A DNA stretch of 64,000 nucleotides from Patulibacter brassicae (lineage in GTDB: Bacteria; Actinomycetota; Thermoleophilia; Solirubrobacterales; Solirubrobacteraceae), in NCBI RefSeq assembly GCF_033949425.1, contig NZ_JAXAVX010000008.1, forward strand, positions 1 through 64,000, read 5' to 3'. Numbering within the stretch: position 1 is the stretch's first letter; each line of letters starts with the position of its first letter. A program made the translations under genes and the position numbers. Shown piece by piece: positions 49,169 through 58,022 of this stretch. Under the pieces are notes generated by a model. That model saw nothing but the letters and a program-made list of their open reading frames with translations. It ran no database searches and was not told the DNA's origin.

Positions 49169-50548
49169 ATGCCCGCGCTCCCCGTCCGTCGCCTACGCGC
49201 TCCCGCGCGCGTCCTCGTCGCGGCGCTGCTCGCAAGCCTCGCCCTGACCGCCCTCCCGGCGCCGGCCTCGGCCGCGACCTGGCTCGACCGCCGCGTCATC
49301 AACATGACCCACCAGGGCGGCGAGCGCGAGCATCCCTCGGGGACGATGTACGCCTTGCGCGAGTCGCTCGCGCTCGGAGCCGACACGCTCGAGCTCGACG
49401 TCCAGCCCACCCGCGACGGCGAGCTCATGGTCCTCCACGACCAGAGCGTGAAGCGGACCACCGGCGTCGACCGCTCCGTCTACGCGATGACCCGCGCCGA
49501 GGTCCAGCGGCTCGATGCGGCACGGAACTTCGTGCCCGGGAAGGGCACCGTCGCCGACCTGCCCGCCGACCGCTACCCGCTGCGCGGCGTGCGGACGGGC
49601 GAGCAGGCCCCGCCGCTGGGGTACCGGCCCGACGACTTCCGCATCCCGACGCTCGAGGAGGTCCTGCGGGCCTTCCCGGACGTGCCGATGAACATCGAGA
49701 TCAAGGGCCGGTCGGACCAGGACCTCGACTCGTTCCTGCGCAACGCCCGCCTCCTGGCCGACCTCCTGAAGCGCGTGCCGCATCCGCCGCTGATCGTCGT
49801 GTCCTTCCAGCAGGCCGCGGTCGACCGGTTCCGCGAGCTCGCCCCGAGCATCCCGGTCGCCCCGGGCATCACCGGCGTGGCGCTGTTCCTCGCCACCGGC
49901 CTGACGCCGCCCGGCACGCAGGCGCTGCAGGTGCCGCCGAAGCAGTTCGGCCTGACGCTCGTGACGAAGGAGTTCGTCACGCGCGCGCACGCGATGAATC
50001 AGGCCGTCCACGTGTGGTTCAGCGGCCAGGAGGAGTCCGACCGCGTGTACCGCCAGATGCTCGACCTCGGCGTCGACGGGATGATGCCCGCCGCGCCGCG
50101 GGCGCTCGAGCGCGTGTTGTGCGAGCGGGGCGTCTCGCGCCCGCCCGGCAACCCGAACCACTGCTTCGGCGGCGCGCGCGAGGCCGCCGCCCGCTGCGCC
50201 GCCACGCCGGTGGCGGTCTCCCCCGTGTCGACCGCCTCGGGGCGCAGCAGCGTCACCGTGACGCTGCGCCGGACCGAGGACGACGTCCGCTTCGCCTGCG
50301 GCGGAACGGTCCGCCTGCGCGCGGTGCCGGGCAAGCGCCGGCGCGGCAACCCGCCGGCGAACGCCCGCCTCGGCGACGCCCCGTTCCGCCTGCCCTACGG
50401 CGTGCGCGACATCGACGTCGCGGTGCCGGTCGGCCGGGCGACGACGACCCGCCTGCGCCGCGCTCCGCGACGGGTCCTCGCGGTCGCGGCGGCCGCCGTC
50501 GACGGCCAGGACCGCGAGCGGACCCGGCGCGCGACGCTGCGCCGCTGA
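49169..50548 (+). CDS. Secreted glycerophosphodiester phosphodiesterase
   Basis: Hydrolyses glycerophosphodiesters to glycerol-3-phosphate and an alcohol. The 459-residue protein has a Sec signal peptide (VLVAALLASLALTALPAPASAAT) and a GDPD TIM barrel with the N-terminal His in INMTHQGGEREHPSGTM (the usual HRG is HQG). ELDVQPTRDGELMVLHDQSVKRTTG supplies the Glu/Asp metal ligands and second His, and MNIEIKG and FSGQEESDRVYRQMLDLGVDGMM follow. A C-terminal beta-rich module of about 130 residues with Cys pairs has no known function. The product could feed GlpD-type metabolism after uptake. Confidence 0.9.
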   Translation: MPALPVRRLRAPARVLVAALLASLALTALPAPASAATWLDRRVINMTHQGGEREHPSGTMYALRESLALGADTLELDVQPTRDGELMVLHDQSVKRTTGVDRSVYAMTRAEVQRLDAARNFVPGKGTVADLPADRYPLRGVRTGEQAPPLGYRPDDFRIPTLEEVLRAFPDVPMNIEIKGRSDQDLDSFLRNARLLADLLKRVPHPPLIVVSFQQAAVDRFRELAPSIPVAPGITGVALFLATGLTPPGTQALQVPPKQFGLTLVTKEFVTRAHAMNQAVHVWFSGQEESDRVYRQMLDLGVDGMMPAAPRALERVLCERGVSRPPGNPNHCFGGAREAAARCAATPVAVSPVSTASGRSSVTVTLRRTEDDVRFACGGTVRLRAVPGKRRRGNPPANARLGDAPFRLPYGVRDIDVAVPVGRATTTRLRRAPRRVLAVAAAAVDGQDRERTRRATLRR

Positions 50549-50646
50549 GCCCGCCCGCGACGGCCGCAGCCGGGCGCCGTCGCGGCGGAGCGATGCGCTA
50601 TCGTGCGCGTCCCGCTCGGACCCTCGGGTCCGGACGGCAACGGCCT

Positions 50647-50732
<86 letters not shown>

Positions 50733-50736
50733 GCGC

Positions 50737-50763
50737 CGAAGGCCCCGCATCGCGGGGCCTTCG
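50737..50763. terminator. Bidirectional terminator after tRNA-Leu
   Basis: CGAAGGCCCCGC and GCGGGGCCTTCG around ATC, followed by TCGTT. It differs from the hairpin at 14338-14364 only in the loop and also ends the convergent coiled-coil gene. Confidence 0.85.
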
Positions 50764-50794
50764 TCGTTCCGGGGGCTCCGCGCGCCGGCCGGGC

Positions 50795-52096
50795 TCAGCC
50801 GGTGGTCGAGTCGCTGAGGTGCTTGCCGACCGGCCCGACGTAGGCGCCGCGCGGCAGGCCGGCGAGGTCCGCCTCGTCGCCCTTCACGAGCGCGAGGTAC
50901 ACGCGGCAGGTGCGCCGCATCCCCCGTCCCGTGGCGACCTTCACGTGCGGGCCGGCCCACAGCTGGCGCCCGGCGTGGACGAAGAGGTACTCGCGCGGGT
51001 GCTGGCCCAGCGCGGTGGCCGAGACGTCGTCGGCCCACTCCAGGCCCTCGTCGCGCGCGACGTCGCGGATCGGTCGCCCCGTCCCGCCGGGCGCGTTCCA
51101 CGCGGCGGCGACGCGGTCCAGGGCGACGAGATCGCGCAGGAGCTTGCGCGGCTCGTCGTACGGCGCGCTGCGCGCGGTCTCGAAGGCCCGGTCGGTGTAG
51201 ACGAGGTGCTGCGCGTGGCGCGCCGCGAGCTGGACCGCCTCCAGGCAGGTGCGGACCTCCGGCAGGTCGTCGATCCGCAGCGGCGCGACGTCCTCCGGGT
51301 CGACGAGGTCGACGTCGGCGCCGGCCTCGATCGCCTGGCGCCGCAGCCGTCGCGTCTCCACGAGCAGCCGCGCCTGCTCGGCCTCGGCCGCCTCCGCCCG
51401 CCCGGTCAGGACGTCGAGCGCCTGACCGCGCTCGTCGAGCTGGCGCTCCAGGTCCGCGACGCGCGCCACGAGGCCCTCGTGCTCGGCGTCGCGCTCCCGC
51501 GCGCTCGATGCGCCGCCCCGTCCCGACGCGGACGTCTCGCCCGGCGACGCGGCGGCCTCGGACGCCTCATCGGTCCGCCGCCGCGACGCCGCCTCGGCGC
51601 GTAGCTGCGCCAGCTCACCGTGCGCCCGCTCGAGCTCGCCGGTCAGCCGCTGGCGCTCGCCCTGCTCCGTGCCCGCCTTCGTCCGCTGACGGGTCTCGGC
51701 GGCCCGCGCGCGCTCCAGCGCGACGGCCTGGCGCTCGGCGTCCCGGGTACGGCGCTGCTCGGCGGTGTCCGCGCGCCGGCGCTCGGCGTCGCGCTCGCGC
51801 TCCAGCTCGCCGGCGACCGCGCCGACCGCGCGCAGCGCCGCCGGGATCGCGTCCGGCGCGCCCGGGGTCGGCAGCTCCTGCCGGGCGAGCCGCCGCGTGG
51901 CGTCCTCCCCCAGTCCCGCCAGCCGGGCGAGGCCCGCGACCGCCGGATCGACGGCCGCCGCGTCCGGCGCCGCGGGGTCGGAGGCCGCCGGCGGCGTGCG
52001 CGTCGGAGCGCCGTTCCGGCGAGCGCCGCGCCCGCCCTTCGGCGCCCGCCACCCGGGGCGGGCCCCGAACCCGCTCGTCTCCCGGTCGATCGCCAT
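50795..52096 (-). CDS. Coiled-coil protein with conserved C-terminal domain
   Basis: A 433-residue soluble protein. Residues 1-75 are Ala/Pro/Gly/Arg-rich, about 95-265 form an Arg/Glu/Ala coiled coil interrupted by a Ser/Gly segment near 180-200, and the last 165 residues form a globular domain (PLRIDDLPEVRTCLEAVQLAARHAQHLVYTDRAFETARSAPYDEPRKLLRDLVAL ... REYLFVHAGRQLWAGPHVKV ... CRVYLALVKGDE ... GAYVGPVGKHLSDSTT). This tail resembles a domain seen in assorted actinobacterial coiled-coil proteins, but I do not know its function. The start at 52096 follows a GAGG-like ribosome binding site. Confidence 0.65.
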   Translation of the reverse strand: MAIDRETSGFGARPGWRAPKGGRGARRNGAPTRTPPAASDPAAPDAAAVDPAVAGLARLAGLGEDATRRLARQELPTPGAPDAIPAALRAVGAVAGELERERDAERRRADTAEQRRTRDAERQAVALERARAAETRQRTKAGTEQGERQRLTGELERAHGELAQLRAEAASRRRTDEASEAAASPGETSASGRGGASSARERDAEHEGLVARVADLERQLDERGQALDVLTGRAEAAEAEQARLLVETRRLRRQAIEAGADVDLVDPEDVAPLRIDDLPEVRTCLEAVQLAARHAQHLVYTDRAFETARSAPYDEPRKLLRDLVALDRVAAAWNAPGGTGRPIRDVARDEGLEWADDVSATALGQHPREYLFVHAGRQLWAGPHVKVATGRGMRRTCRVYLALVKGDEADLAGLPRGAYVGPVGKHLSDSTTG

Positions 52097-52214
52097 CCCT
52101 CGATCTTCGCAGCGCTCGCCCGTGGGCCTCCCCACCGACTCGACGATCATCCGGGTGCCATCGCCGTCCGGCGGCCGGCGCACGGCGCCTCCCGGTGGCG
52201 TCCCGCCGCTCGCC

Positions 52215-52598
52215 TCAGCGCACGCGGAGCGTCGCGCGCATCCCCATCCGCGCGTGCCCGGCGATCGTGCAGGTCAGGCGGTAGCGCCCCGCGCGGACCC
52301 GCAGCGTCAGCTCGCCGAGCTCACCGGGCGCCAGCGTCCGCATCCGGTACGTGCGCCCGGTGGCGCGGCCGGTGCGCGAGAGCCGGACGAGCTGCACGTC
52401 GTGCAGGTCCTCGCCCTGGTTGCGCATCTGGACGATGAGCGTCCCGGCCTTCACGCTCGTGCGCGACAGGCCGAGGTGGTGCTCGGTCGCGGTGATGAAG
52501 ACGCGCGACGGCGCGGCGGCCTCGACGGGACGCACGAGCGTCAGGCCCGCGACGGCGAGCAGCGCGGTGAGGAGCAGGAGCGGCAGGCGGAGGGTCAT
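52215..52598 (-). CDS. Exported cupredoxin-like protein
   Basis: A 127-residue protein with a Sec signal peptide (LRLPLLLLTALLAVAGLTLVRPVEAAAP) and a small beta-sandwich. Candidate type-1 copper ligands are present in the right order: His in GEDLHDVQLV, then Cys, His and Met in RLTCTIAGHARMGM. It would carry electrons or bind copper outside the cell. Its ATG overlaps the stop of the DUF1501 gene by 4 bp, so it is the third gene of the DUF1800 > DUF1501 > cupredoxin operon. Confidence 0.82.
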   Translation of the reverse strand: MTLRLPLLLLTALLAVAGLTLVRPVEAAAPSRVFITATEHHLGLSRTSVKAGTLIVQMRNQGEDLHDVQLVRLSRTGRATGRTYRMRTLAPGELGELTLRVRAGRYRLTCTIAGHARMGMRATLRVR

Positions 52599-53986
52599 CG
52601 CAGCAGGGCGTAGCGGCCGACGCGGCCGGCGTCGGGCAGGATCGCGGCGCCGTCGACGCCGAGCCACTGCTCGGCGATCGAGGCGTACAGCGCGCGGAAG
52701 TCGGTCGTGGCGCGGAGGTTGCCGTCGCGGTCCAGCTGCGACAGGCCGGGGAACTCGCCGATCATCGACCCGTGCACGCGCGAGCCGAGCAGCAGCGAGA
52801 CGCCGGCGGCACCGTGGTCGGTCCCGCCCGAGCCGTTGGCCTGCGCACGGCGGCCGAACTCGCTCCAGACGTGCACGAGGACCCGGTCGGCGAGCCCGCG
52901 CGCCGTCAGGTCGGCCTGGAAGGCGCGCAGCGTCTGGCTCAGCAGCTCGAGGTTGCGCTGCAGCGTCGGCGCCTGCCGGTCGTGGGTGTCGTACTGGCCC
53001 GGACCGTCGACCGCCACGCAGCGCAGCGGCAGGCCGGCGCCGAGCATCGCCGCGAGCGCCCGGAGCTTCTCCGGGAACGACGAGTCCTGCGCCGTCGGGT
53101 AGCGGACCGGCGAGGCGTCGGCCGCTCCCTGCTCGCCGTCCTTCGGTCGCACCGGACCGAGCTGGTCGTAGAGCGCCATCGATCGCTGCGCGACCCGGCC
53201 GGCGACCGCGATGGCCGGATCGCCGGAGGCCGCGTGCGCCCGGCCGATGCGGGCGGCCGACTCGCGCATGAGGTCGTCGACGTCGCCCCAGACCTGGTGC
53301 GCCCAGAACGAGTACTCCGACGGATCGGCGACGGCGGCGACCGGGACGCGGCTCGTGGCGAGCGCCGGCGAGAGCGTCCCGTCCAGCGACAGGCCCTGCA
53401 GCGGGTGCTCGTCGTCGCCGACGCGGTCCAGCAGCCGGCCCATCCAGCCGGTCGTGCCGCGGTGGTCCAGCGACCCGACCTCCCAGTAGTGGCGGGAGGT
53501 GAAGTGGCTTTGGTCGGGGTTCGCGTAGCCGATGGCCGGCAGCACCGAGAGGACGCCCTGCTCGTGCAGCTCGCGCAGGGGCTCGGCGGCGGGATGCCAG
53601 CGCAGGCGATCGTCCTCGCGGAACGGCCGGGCCTCGTCGCCGATGAGCAGGCCGGAGCGCAGCTTGCGGTACTGCGGGTCGCCGACGGGCGCGAGCAGGC
53701 CGAGCCCGTCGAGCCCGCCGCCGAGGAAGACGGAGACGAGGACGGTGCCGCCCGGCGCGGCGGCCGGGGCGGCGGCGTGGGCCACGGAGTCCTCCAGCTG
53801 CGCCAGCGGCAGGTGCGAGGCGCCGTAGACGGCGAGCGCCAGGCCCGACGCGCGCGCCAGCAGCGCGCGGCGGCTCATGCCGGTGCCGGCCGGCGCGGGC
53901 TGGCCGGGCTCGATCGACGGCAAGCCGCGACCGGCGGCCGCGCGGGCCGCCTCGGCCCGGCGGTGGGAGCGGCAGGGTCCGGGCAT
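52595..53986 (-). CDS. DUF1501 family exported protein
   Basis: A 463-residue protein of the DUF1501 (sulfatase-like fold) family. A Tat-type signal is seen 37 residues in (MSRRALLARASGLALAVYGAS), so the real N-terminus may be that Met. DUF1501 marks are LVSVFLGGGLDGLGLLAPVGDPQY, LPAIGYANPDQSHFTSRHYWEVG, VLVHVWSEFGRRAQANGSGGTDHGAAGVSLLLG and a C-terminal FRALYASIAEQWLGVD. The family is usually paired with DUF1800, as here (start codon shared with the DUF1800 stop). The biochemical role is unknown; proposals include handling of envelope glycans. Confidence 0.9.
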   Translation of the reverse strand: MPGPCRSHRRAEAARAAAGRGLPSIEPGQPAPAGTGMSRRALLARASGLALAVYGASHLPLAQLEDSVAHAAAPAAAPGGTVLVSVFLGGGLDGLGLLAPVGDPQYRKLRSGLLIGDEARPFREDDRLRWHPAAEPLRELHEQGVLSVLPAIGYANPDQSHFTSRHYWEVGSLDHRGTTGWMGRLLDRVGDDEHPLQGLSLDGTLSPALATSRVPVAAVADPSEYSFWAHQVWGDVDDLMRESAARIGRAHAASGDPAIAVAGRVAQRSMALYDQLGPVRPKDGEQGAADASPVRYPTAQDSSFPEKLRALAAMLGAGLPLRCVAVDGPGQYDTHDRQAPTLQRNLELLSQTLRAFQADLTARGLADRVLVHVWSEFGRRAQANGSGGTDHGAAGVSLLLGSRVHGSMIGEFPGLSQLDRDGNLRATTDFRALYASIAEQWLGVDGAAILPDAGRVGRYALLR

Positions 53987-55314
53987 CAGCAGGTGAGGAA
54001 GTCCGGGGACGTGGCGATGAGCATCCGCAGGGCGTTCTGGCGCAGGCGCGGGTACTGCTCGCGCTGCCAGCGGGCGGTGGCGGCGCGGTCGACCTCGCCG
54101 GCGAACCGCTCCAGCTCGGCGCGGGTCGTGGCCGAGATCGTCGGGTCGCCCCAGTGGCGCAGCGCGCGGGCGACGGCGTCGGCGGGGCTCTCGGGCAGCG
54201 CGTGCGGGTACGGCCCCTCCCCCAGCGCGTCGGGCTTGGCGACGAGGTTCGCCGTCACCCAGCGGCCGTGCCAGGTCCCGGTGTCCAGCCAGCGGTCCTC
54301 ATCCCACCCGGCGACGTTCGGGGGACGGAAGAGCTGCTGGCCCGAGAGGGACCCGGCCCAGCTGAGCGACTCGTCGTGGACGGCGCGTCCGGTTGCGCGC
54401 AGCAGGCCCGCCGTCTGCACGATCGGGCTCTTCACCTGGCGGGGCCCCGTGTAGAGCGCCGGGTGCATGAGGATCGCCTCGAGCACCGGCAGGATCGGCC
54501 TGCCGGGTCGGTAGAGCGCGACGAGCGAGCGGACGGTGGCGCGGTCGGGGGTCGCAGGGACGAAGGCGCCCCAGAGCTTCGTCACGACGAACCGCCGGTG
54601 GGCGGGGTGCGCGAGGCAGAGGTCGAGGCTGTCGCGCCAGTCGAACCGCCCGCGGCGCCCGAAGATCCGCTTGCGGCCGGTGTCGTGGGCGGCACGGACG
54701 TAGCGGAACCGTCCCGAGCCCGACCCGGTGCTCGTGCGCTGCCAGCCGGTGAGCGCCCGGGCGTGCTCGCGGACGTCGCGCTCGGTGTACGAGGCGCCCG
54801 CGCCGAGCGTGAAGAGCTCCATGAGCTCGCGCGCGTAGTTCTCGTTCGGCGACCACTTCGTGTTGAACGCGCCGGAGAGCCAGAGGAGCATCGCCGGGTC
54901 GGTCGTCACGGCGGCCAGCAGCGACCGGAAGCTGCCGCGCGCGTGCTTGCGCAGCGTCGCGTTCTGGCGCAGCATGAGGTTCCCGTCGGAGGTGTCGCGG
55001 CTCGTGGCGAACCAGTCGTGCCAGACGAGCGTCATCCGCTCCACGAACGGCTGGTCGGAGCGCACCATCCGGTCCAGCCACCAGAGGTGGTCATGGCCCC
55101 ACGCGTCGCGCGGCGCCAGCGGATGCCCGTCCTTGCCGGTCGGCGCGGGGCCGACGAGCCTCGCGGGACCGGAGACGCGCGTCAGCGACCGGACGGCCCC
55201 GACGAGCCCGCGCTGCGCGAGGGCCTTCGCCTCCCCCGGCTTGGGACCGAACCCGGCCCGCCAGAGCAACCGCTCGGCGTGCTGTTCGGTGAATGGACCG
55301 CTGAACCGACGCAT
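53986..55314 (-). CDS. DUF1800 family protein
   Basis: A 442-residue helical protein of the DUF1800 family: it begins EQHAERLLWRAGFGPKPGEAKAL, and contains RMTLVWHDWFATS, WLSGAFNTKWSPNENYARELMELFTLG, YTERDVREHARALTGW and FRPPNVAGWDEDRWLDTG. The family has no proven activity; it occurs almost always next to DUF1501, which follows here with overlapping stop/start codons. No signal peptide is evident, so it may be cytoplasmic or co-exported with the Tat partner. Confidence 0.92.
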   Translation of the reverse strand: MRRFSGPFTEQHAERLLWRAGFGPKPGEAKALAQRGLVGAVRSLTRVSGPARLVGPAPTGKDGHPLAPRDAWGHDHLWWLDRMVRSDQPFVERMTLVWHDWFATSRDTSDGNLMLRQNATLRKHARGSFRSLLAAVTTDPAMLLWLSGAFNTKWSPNENYARELMELFTLGAGASYTERDVREHARALTGWQRTSTGSGSGRFRYVRAAHDTGRKRIFGRRGRFDWRDSLDLCLAHPAHRRFVVTKLWGAFVPATPDRATVRSLVALYRPGRPILPVLEAILMHPALYTGPRQVKSPIVQTAGLLRATGRAVHDESLSWAGSLSGQQLFRPPNVAGWDEDRWLDTGTWHGRWVTANLVAKPDALGEGPYPHALPESPADAVARALRHWGDPTISATTRAELERFAGEVDRAATARWQREQYPRLRQNALRMLIATSPDFLTC

Positions 55315-55472
55315 CGAGCCGGTCGACGGTACGAAAGGCCAGATGCCGCGACGGCCGATCTGGCCGACTGTTCGGGCGGCGGTTCGTGGGCCATCCGGCG
55401 TTCAGGGGACCGCGTCCGGCCGGCATCCGTCGCGCCGTGCCGACGCGTGCAGCGGTCGCTCGGCGCCTCCGC

Positions 55473-56951
55473 CTACAGCGGCGCGACCCGGTCGAACCAG
55501 GGCGCAGCCTCCTCGAGCTGCGCGGCGAGGCGGATGAGCAGCCCCTCCCCGCCGAGCGGCGCGACGAGCTGCACGCCGAGCGGCAGGCCTGCGGCGGTCC
55601 AGTGCAGCGGCAGCGAGATCGCCGGACGGCCGGTGATGTTCGCCAGCTGCGTGTAGGGCACCCAGCCGAGGTTCTTCTCGACCATGTCGTCGACGATCGG
55701 CGTGTGGCGCAGCAGTCGCGCGGTCCTCGTGCGCAGCAGCACGTCGGAGGCGCGCTGGAGCGCCACCGGCAGGTCGAACTCGCCGATCCGCGGCGGCGGG
55801 GTGGCGAGCGTCGGCGTGAGCAGCAGGTCGTAGGACTCGAAGTACGTCGTCAGGCGGCGCGCGTGGCCGTGCCGCGCGTTGACGGCGTTCACGTAGTCCA
55901 CGCCGCTCGTGGCGCGGCCGAGCGCCGCCATGATCCGCGTGTCGCGCTCGAACCCGTCGTCGCCGGCGCCGGTGAGCCGCTTGGCCTCGTCGACCGACGC
56001 GGCGACGGAGACGAACCACGTCAGCAGGAACTCCTTCGCGAGCGCGTGGTCGTCGAAGGGCGCCTGCGCGAGCTCGGTCACCTCGTGCCCGAGGGCCGTG
56101 AGCGTGCGGATCGCGCCGTCGACCGCGGCGCGGGCCTCGGGGTGCGGGTCGGGCGTGATCGCCGACGGCACGCGCACGCCGATCCGCAGCGTCCCGGGAT
56201 CCTGGCCCACGAGCGAGGCGAACGACGCCTCGGGCACCGCCGGCACGTAGGGCCCGGACGGCTCGCCGCCGCGCAGGACGTCGAGCATCGCAGCGGTGTC
56301 GCGCACGGTGCGCGAGACGACGCCGTGGGTGGCGGCGCCGTGCATGCGCTCCCCCGCGGCCGGACCCACCGGCACGAGTCCCCGTCCGGCCTTCAGCCCC
56401 ACGAGGCCGCAGCAGCCGGCGGGGATCCGGATCGATCCGCCACCGTCGCTCGCACCCGCGCACGGCACGATCCCGGCCGCGACCGCCGCCGCCGAGCCGC
56501 CGGACGAGCCGCCCGGCGTGTGGTCGGTGTTCCACGGGTTGCGGGCCGGACCGAAGGCCTCCGACTCGGTGATGCCCTTCGCCCCGAACTCGGGCGTGTT
56601 GGTCTTGCCGAAGAGCACGAGCCCCGCGTCGATCCAGCGCTGCACGACGGTGGAGTGCTCCGTCGCCACGTGCGAGACGAGCGCGCGCGAGCCGCTGGAC
56701 CCGGCCACCCCGGCGACGTCCTGCTCGAGGTCCTTCACGAGGAACGGCACACCGGCGAACGGCCCATCGCGCTCGGCGTCCGGCTCGACGGGGACGTCCC
56801 GCACGATCGCGTTGATCCGCGGGTTGACGGCCTCCGCGCGCTCCCGCGCGGCGGCGAGCAGGTCGCCCGCCGACACCTGCCGTTCGGCGATCAGCCGTGC
56901 GAGGCCCGTGGCGTCGTGGCGGCGGTACTCCTCGAGCTCCATGGGCGCCAT
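55473..56951 (-). CDS. Amidase signature family hydrolase
   Basis: A 492-residue amidase. The Ser-cisSer-Lys catalytic set is visible: Lys in GVPFLVKDLEQDVAGVAG near residue 85, the Gly/Ser-rich TPGGSSGGSAAAVAAG, and the nucleophile region CAGASDGGGSIRIPAGCCGLVGLKAGRG. The C-terminal part contains PILTPTLATPP-like LLLTPTLATPPPRIG and NITGRPAISLPLHWTAAGLPLGVQL. The substrate (aryl amide, acylamide or other) cannot be assigned. An ATG 9 bp later is an alternative start. A 15-bp tandem repeat precedes the gene. Confidence 0.92.
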   Translation of the reverse strand: MAPMELEEYRRHDATGLARLIAERQVSAGDLLAAARERAEAVNPRINAIVRDVPVEPDAERDGPFAGVPFLVKDLEQDVAGVAGSSGSRALVSHVATEHSTVVQRWIDAGLVLFGKTNTPEFGAKGITESEAFGPARNPWNTDHTPGGSSGGSAAAVAAGIVPCAGASDGGGSIRIPAGCCGLVGLKAGRGLVPVGPAAGERMHGAATHGVVSRTVRDTAAMLDVLRGGEPSGPYVPAVPEASFASLVGQDPGTLRIGVRVPSAITPDPHPEARAAVDGAIRTLTALGHEVTELAQAPFDDHALAKEFLLTWFVSVAASVDEAKRLTGAGDDGFERDTRIMAALGRATSGVDYVNAVNARHGHARRLTTYFESYDLLLTPTLATPPPRIGEFDLPVALQRASDVLLRTRTARLLRHTPIVDDMVEKNLGWVPYTQLANITGRPAISLPLHWTAAGLPLGVQLVAPLGGEGLLIRLAAQLEEAAPWFDRVAPL

Positions 56952-56982
56952 CATCGACGGGCGCCCCACGGACGGCAACCGC

Positions 56983-57042
56983 CGTCGCGTCCGGCGCCGT
57001 CGCGTCCGGCGTCGACGCGTCCGCCGCCGACGCGCTCGGCGC
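56983..57042. repeat. Four tandem 15-bp repeats
   Basis: The units CGTCGCGTCCGGCGC, CGTCGCGTCCGGCGT, CGACGCGTCCGCCGC and CGACGCGCTCGGCGC run head to tail between the SRPBCC and amidase genes. Copy number may vary between strains. Confidence 0.75.
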
Positions 57043-57060
57043 CACCTCGCCGTGCGCCGC

Positions 57061-57492
57061 TCAGGCCAGCTGCTCCTGCAGGCCCTTCCGCGCCTGGTCG
57101 CCGATCCGCTTGAGCAGCACGGCCATCACCGGCTCGGCGAGCTTGCGCGCGCCCTTCAGCTCGATGTCGACGTCGTAGGTCACCTCCGAGCCAGAGCCCT
57201 TCGGCGCGACGGTGATCGTGTCGATCGAGACGAGGCTGCCCGTCTCGGAGCGCAGCACGACCTTCTGACCGTCGACGAGCTCGACCGTCTCGTAGTCGAG
57301 CTCGACCTTCGTCAACCCGCTGCCCTGCACGACGTGGAACGTGGCGCCGACCGCGACGGGGTCGCCGGCGCTCGTCACCGCCGCCTCGGTGATGTTCGGG
57401 TCCCAGTCGGCCGTGTTCGAGAAGTCCGCCATGTACCGGAAGACCTCCTCGACCGGCTTGGGGCTCTCGACGGTCCCGGTGTAGTTCGGCAT
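57061..57492 (-). CDS. SRPBCC (START-like) family protein
   Basis: A 143-residue helix-grip protein of the polyketide-cyclase/SRPBCC type. It begins MPNYTGTVESPKPVEEVFRYMADFSNTADWDPNI, the standard opening strand and helix, and ends with the long C-terminal helix ARKLAEPVMAVLLKRIGDQARKGLQEQL that closes the ligand pocket. These proteins bind lipids or other hydrophobic molecules; the ligand is unknown. It is followed on the same strand by the amidase gene after 109 bp. Confidence 0.88.
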   Translation of the reverse strand: MPNYTGTVESPKPVEEVFRYMADFSNTADWDPNITEAAVTSAGDPVAVGATFHVVQGSGLTKVELDYETVELVDGQKVVLRSETGSLVSIDTITVAPKGSGSEVTYDVDIELKGARKLAEPVMAVLLKRIGDQARKGLQEQLA

Positions 57493-57589
57493 GGGTCCGC
57501 TCTACCCCGCCGCGGCGACGTCCACGCCGGTGCGCGAGTCCTCGGGGACCGCCCGACGACCCCCGTCTCCGGTGGTGCACCGGAACGCA

Positions 57590-57614
57590 GAAGCCCCGCC
57601 GTCGGCAGGGCTTC
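57590..57614 (-). terminator. Terminator of tRNA-Pro
   Basis: GAAGCCC and GGGCTTC pair, with a further three pairs beyond one C-A mismatch, loop GTC. It is 6 bp from the tRNA 3' end. Confidence 0.65.
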
Positions 57615-57620
57615 GTGACA

Positions 57621-57694
57621 TCGGGGAGACAGGATTTGAACCTGCGACCGCCCGGCCCCCAGCCGGGTGCGCTACCAGACTGCGCCACTCCCCG
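57621..57694 (-). tRNA. tRNA-Pro (anticodon GGG)
   Basis: Acceptor CGGGGAG/CTCCCCG with discriminator A, anticodon stem CCCGG/CCGGG around CTGGGGG, T-arm GCAGGTTCAAATCCTGT. CCA is not encoded. Confidence 0.96.
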
Positions 57695-57765
57695 GCGCGG
57701 TGCAGAAGGGTAGCGCAGCGGCCGTCGGGCTGCGGGTCGGGCGACGCCGCGCGTCAGCGGAGCGC

Positions 57766-57852
57766 GCTGGTCGTGTTCTCCACCGTCGGGGCGGCGAAGA
57801 CGACCAGCAAGCGAACGCGGCCCCCGCGGTTCGGTCCTGGTCGTGTTCTCCC
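57766..57852 (+). repeat. Direct and inverted repeats upstream of the zinc metallopeptidase
   Basis: CTGGTCGTGTTCTCC occurs at 57767-57781 and, with one base less certain at its end, at 57838-57852 (71 bp apart). GCTGGTCGT (57766-57774) also pairs perfectly with ACGACCAGC (57800-57808). The 57695-58022 region otherwise has no gene; the repeats could be regulator sites or a leader RNA structure for the downstream gene. Confidence 0.5.
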
Positions 57853-58022
57853 CGCTCAGGGCGAGCAAGCCGACCCGCGGGCCCGCACCAGCCGCCGCAC
57901 CCCCGCGACCGCTTTATCTCGCGACGAGCAACTCTTACGCGTCGCTCAGAGAACGACGGCCTTCGGCTCAGGAAGGGGCGCTTTCATCTCCATCACCGGA
58001 TCCACAGGGTTCGGAGCACACG

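Noticed and set aside
57695..58022. Known riboswitch upstream of the zinc metallopeptidase
   Set aside because: I looked for features of common classes such as cobalamin or cyclic-di-AMP elements and could not match the conserved cores; only repeats are reported.
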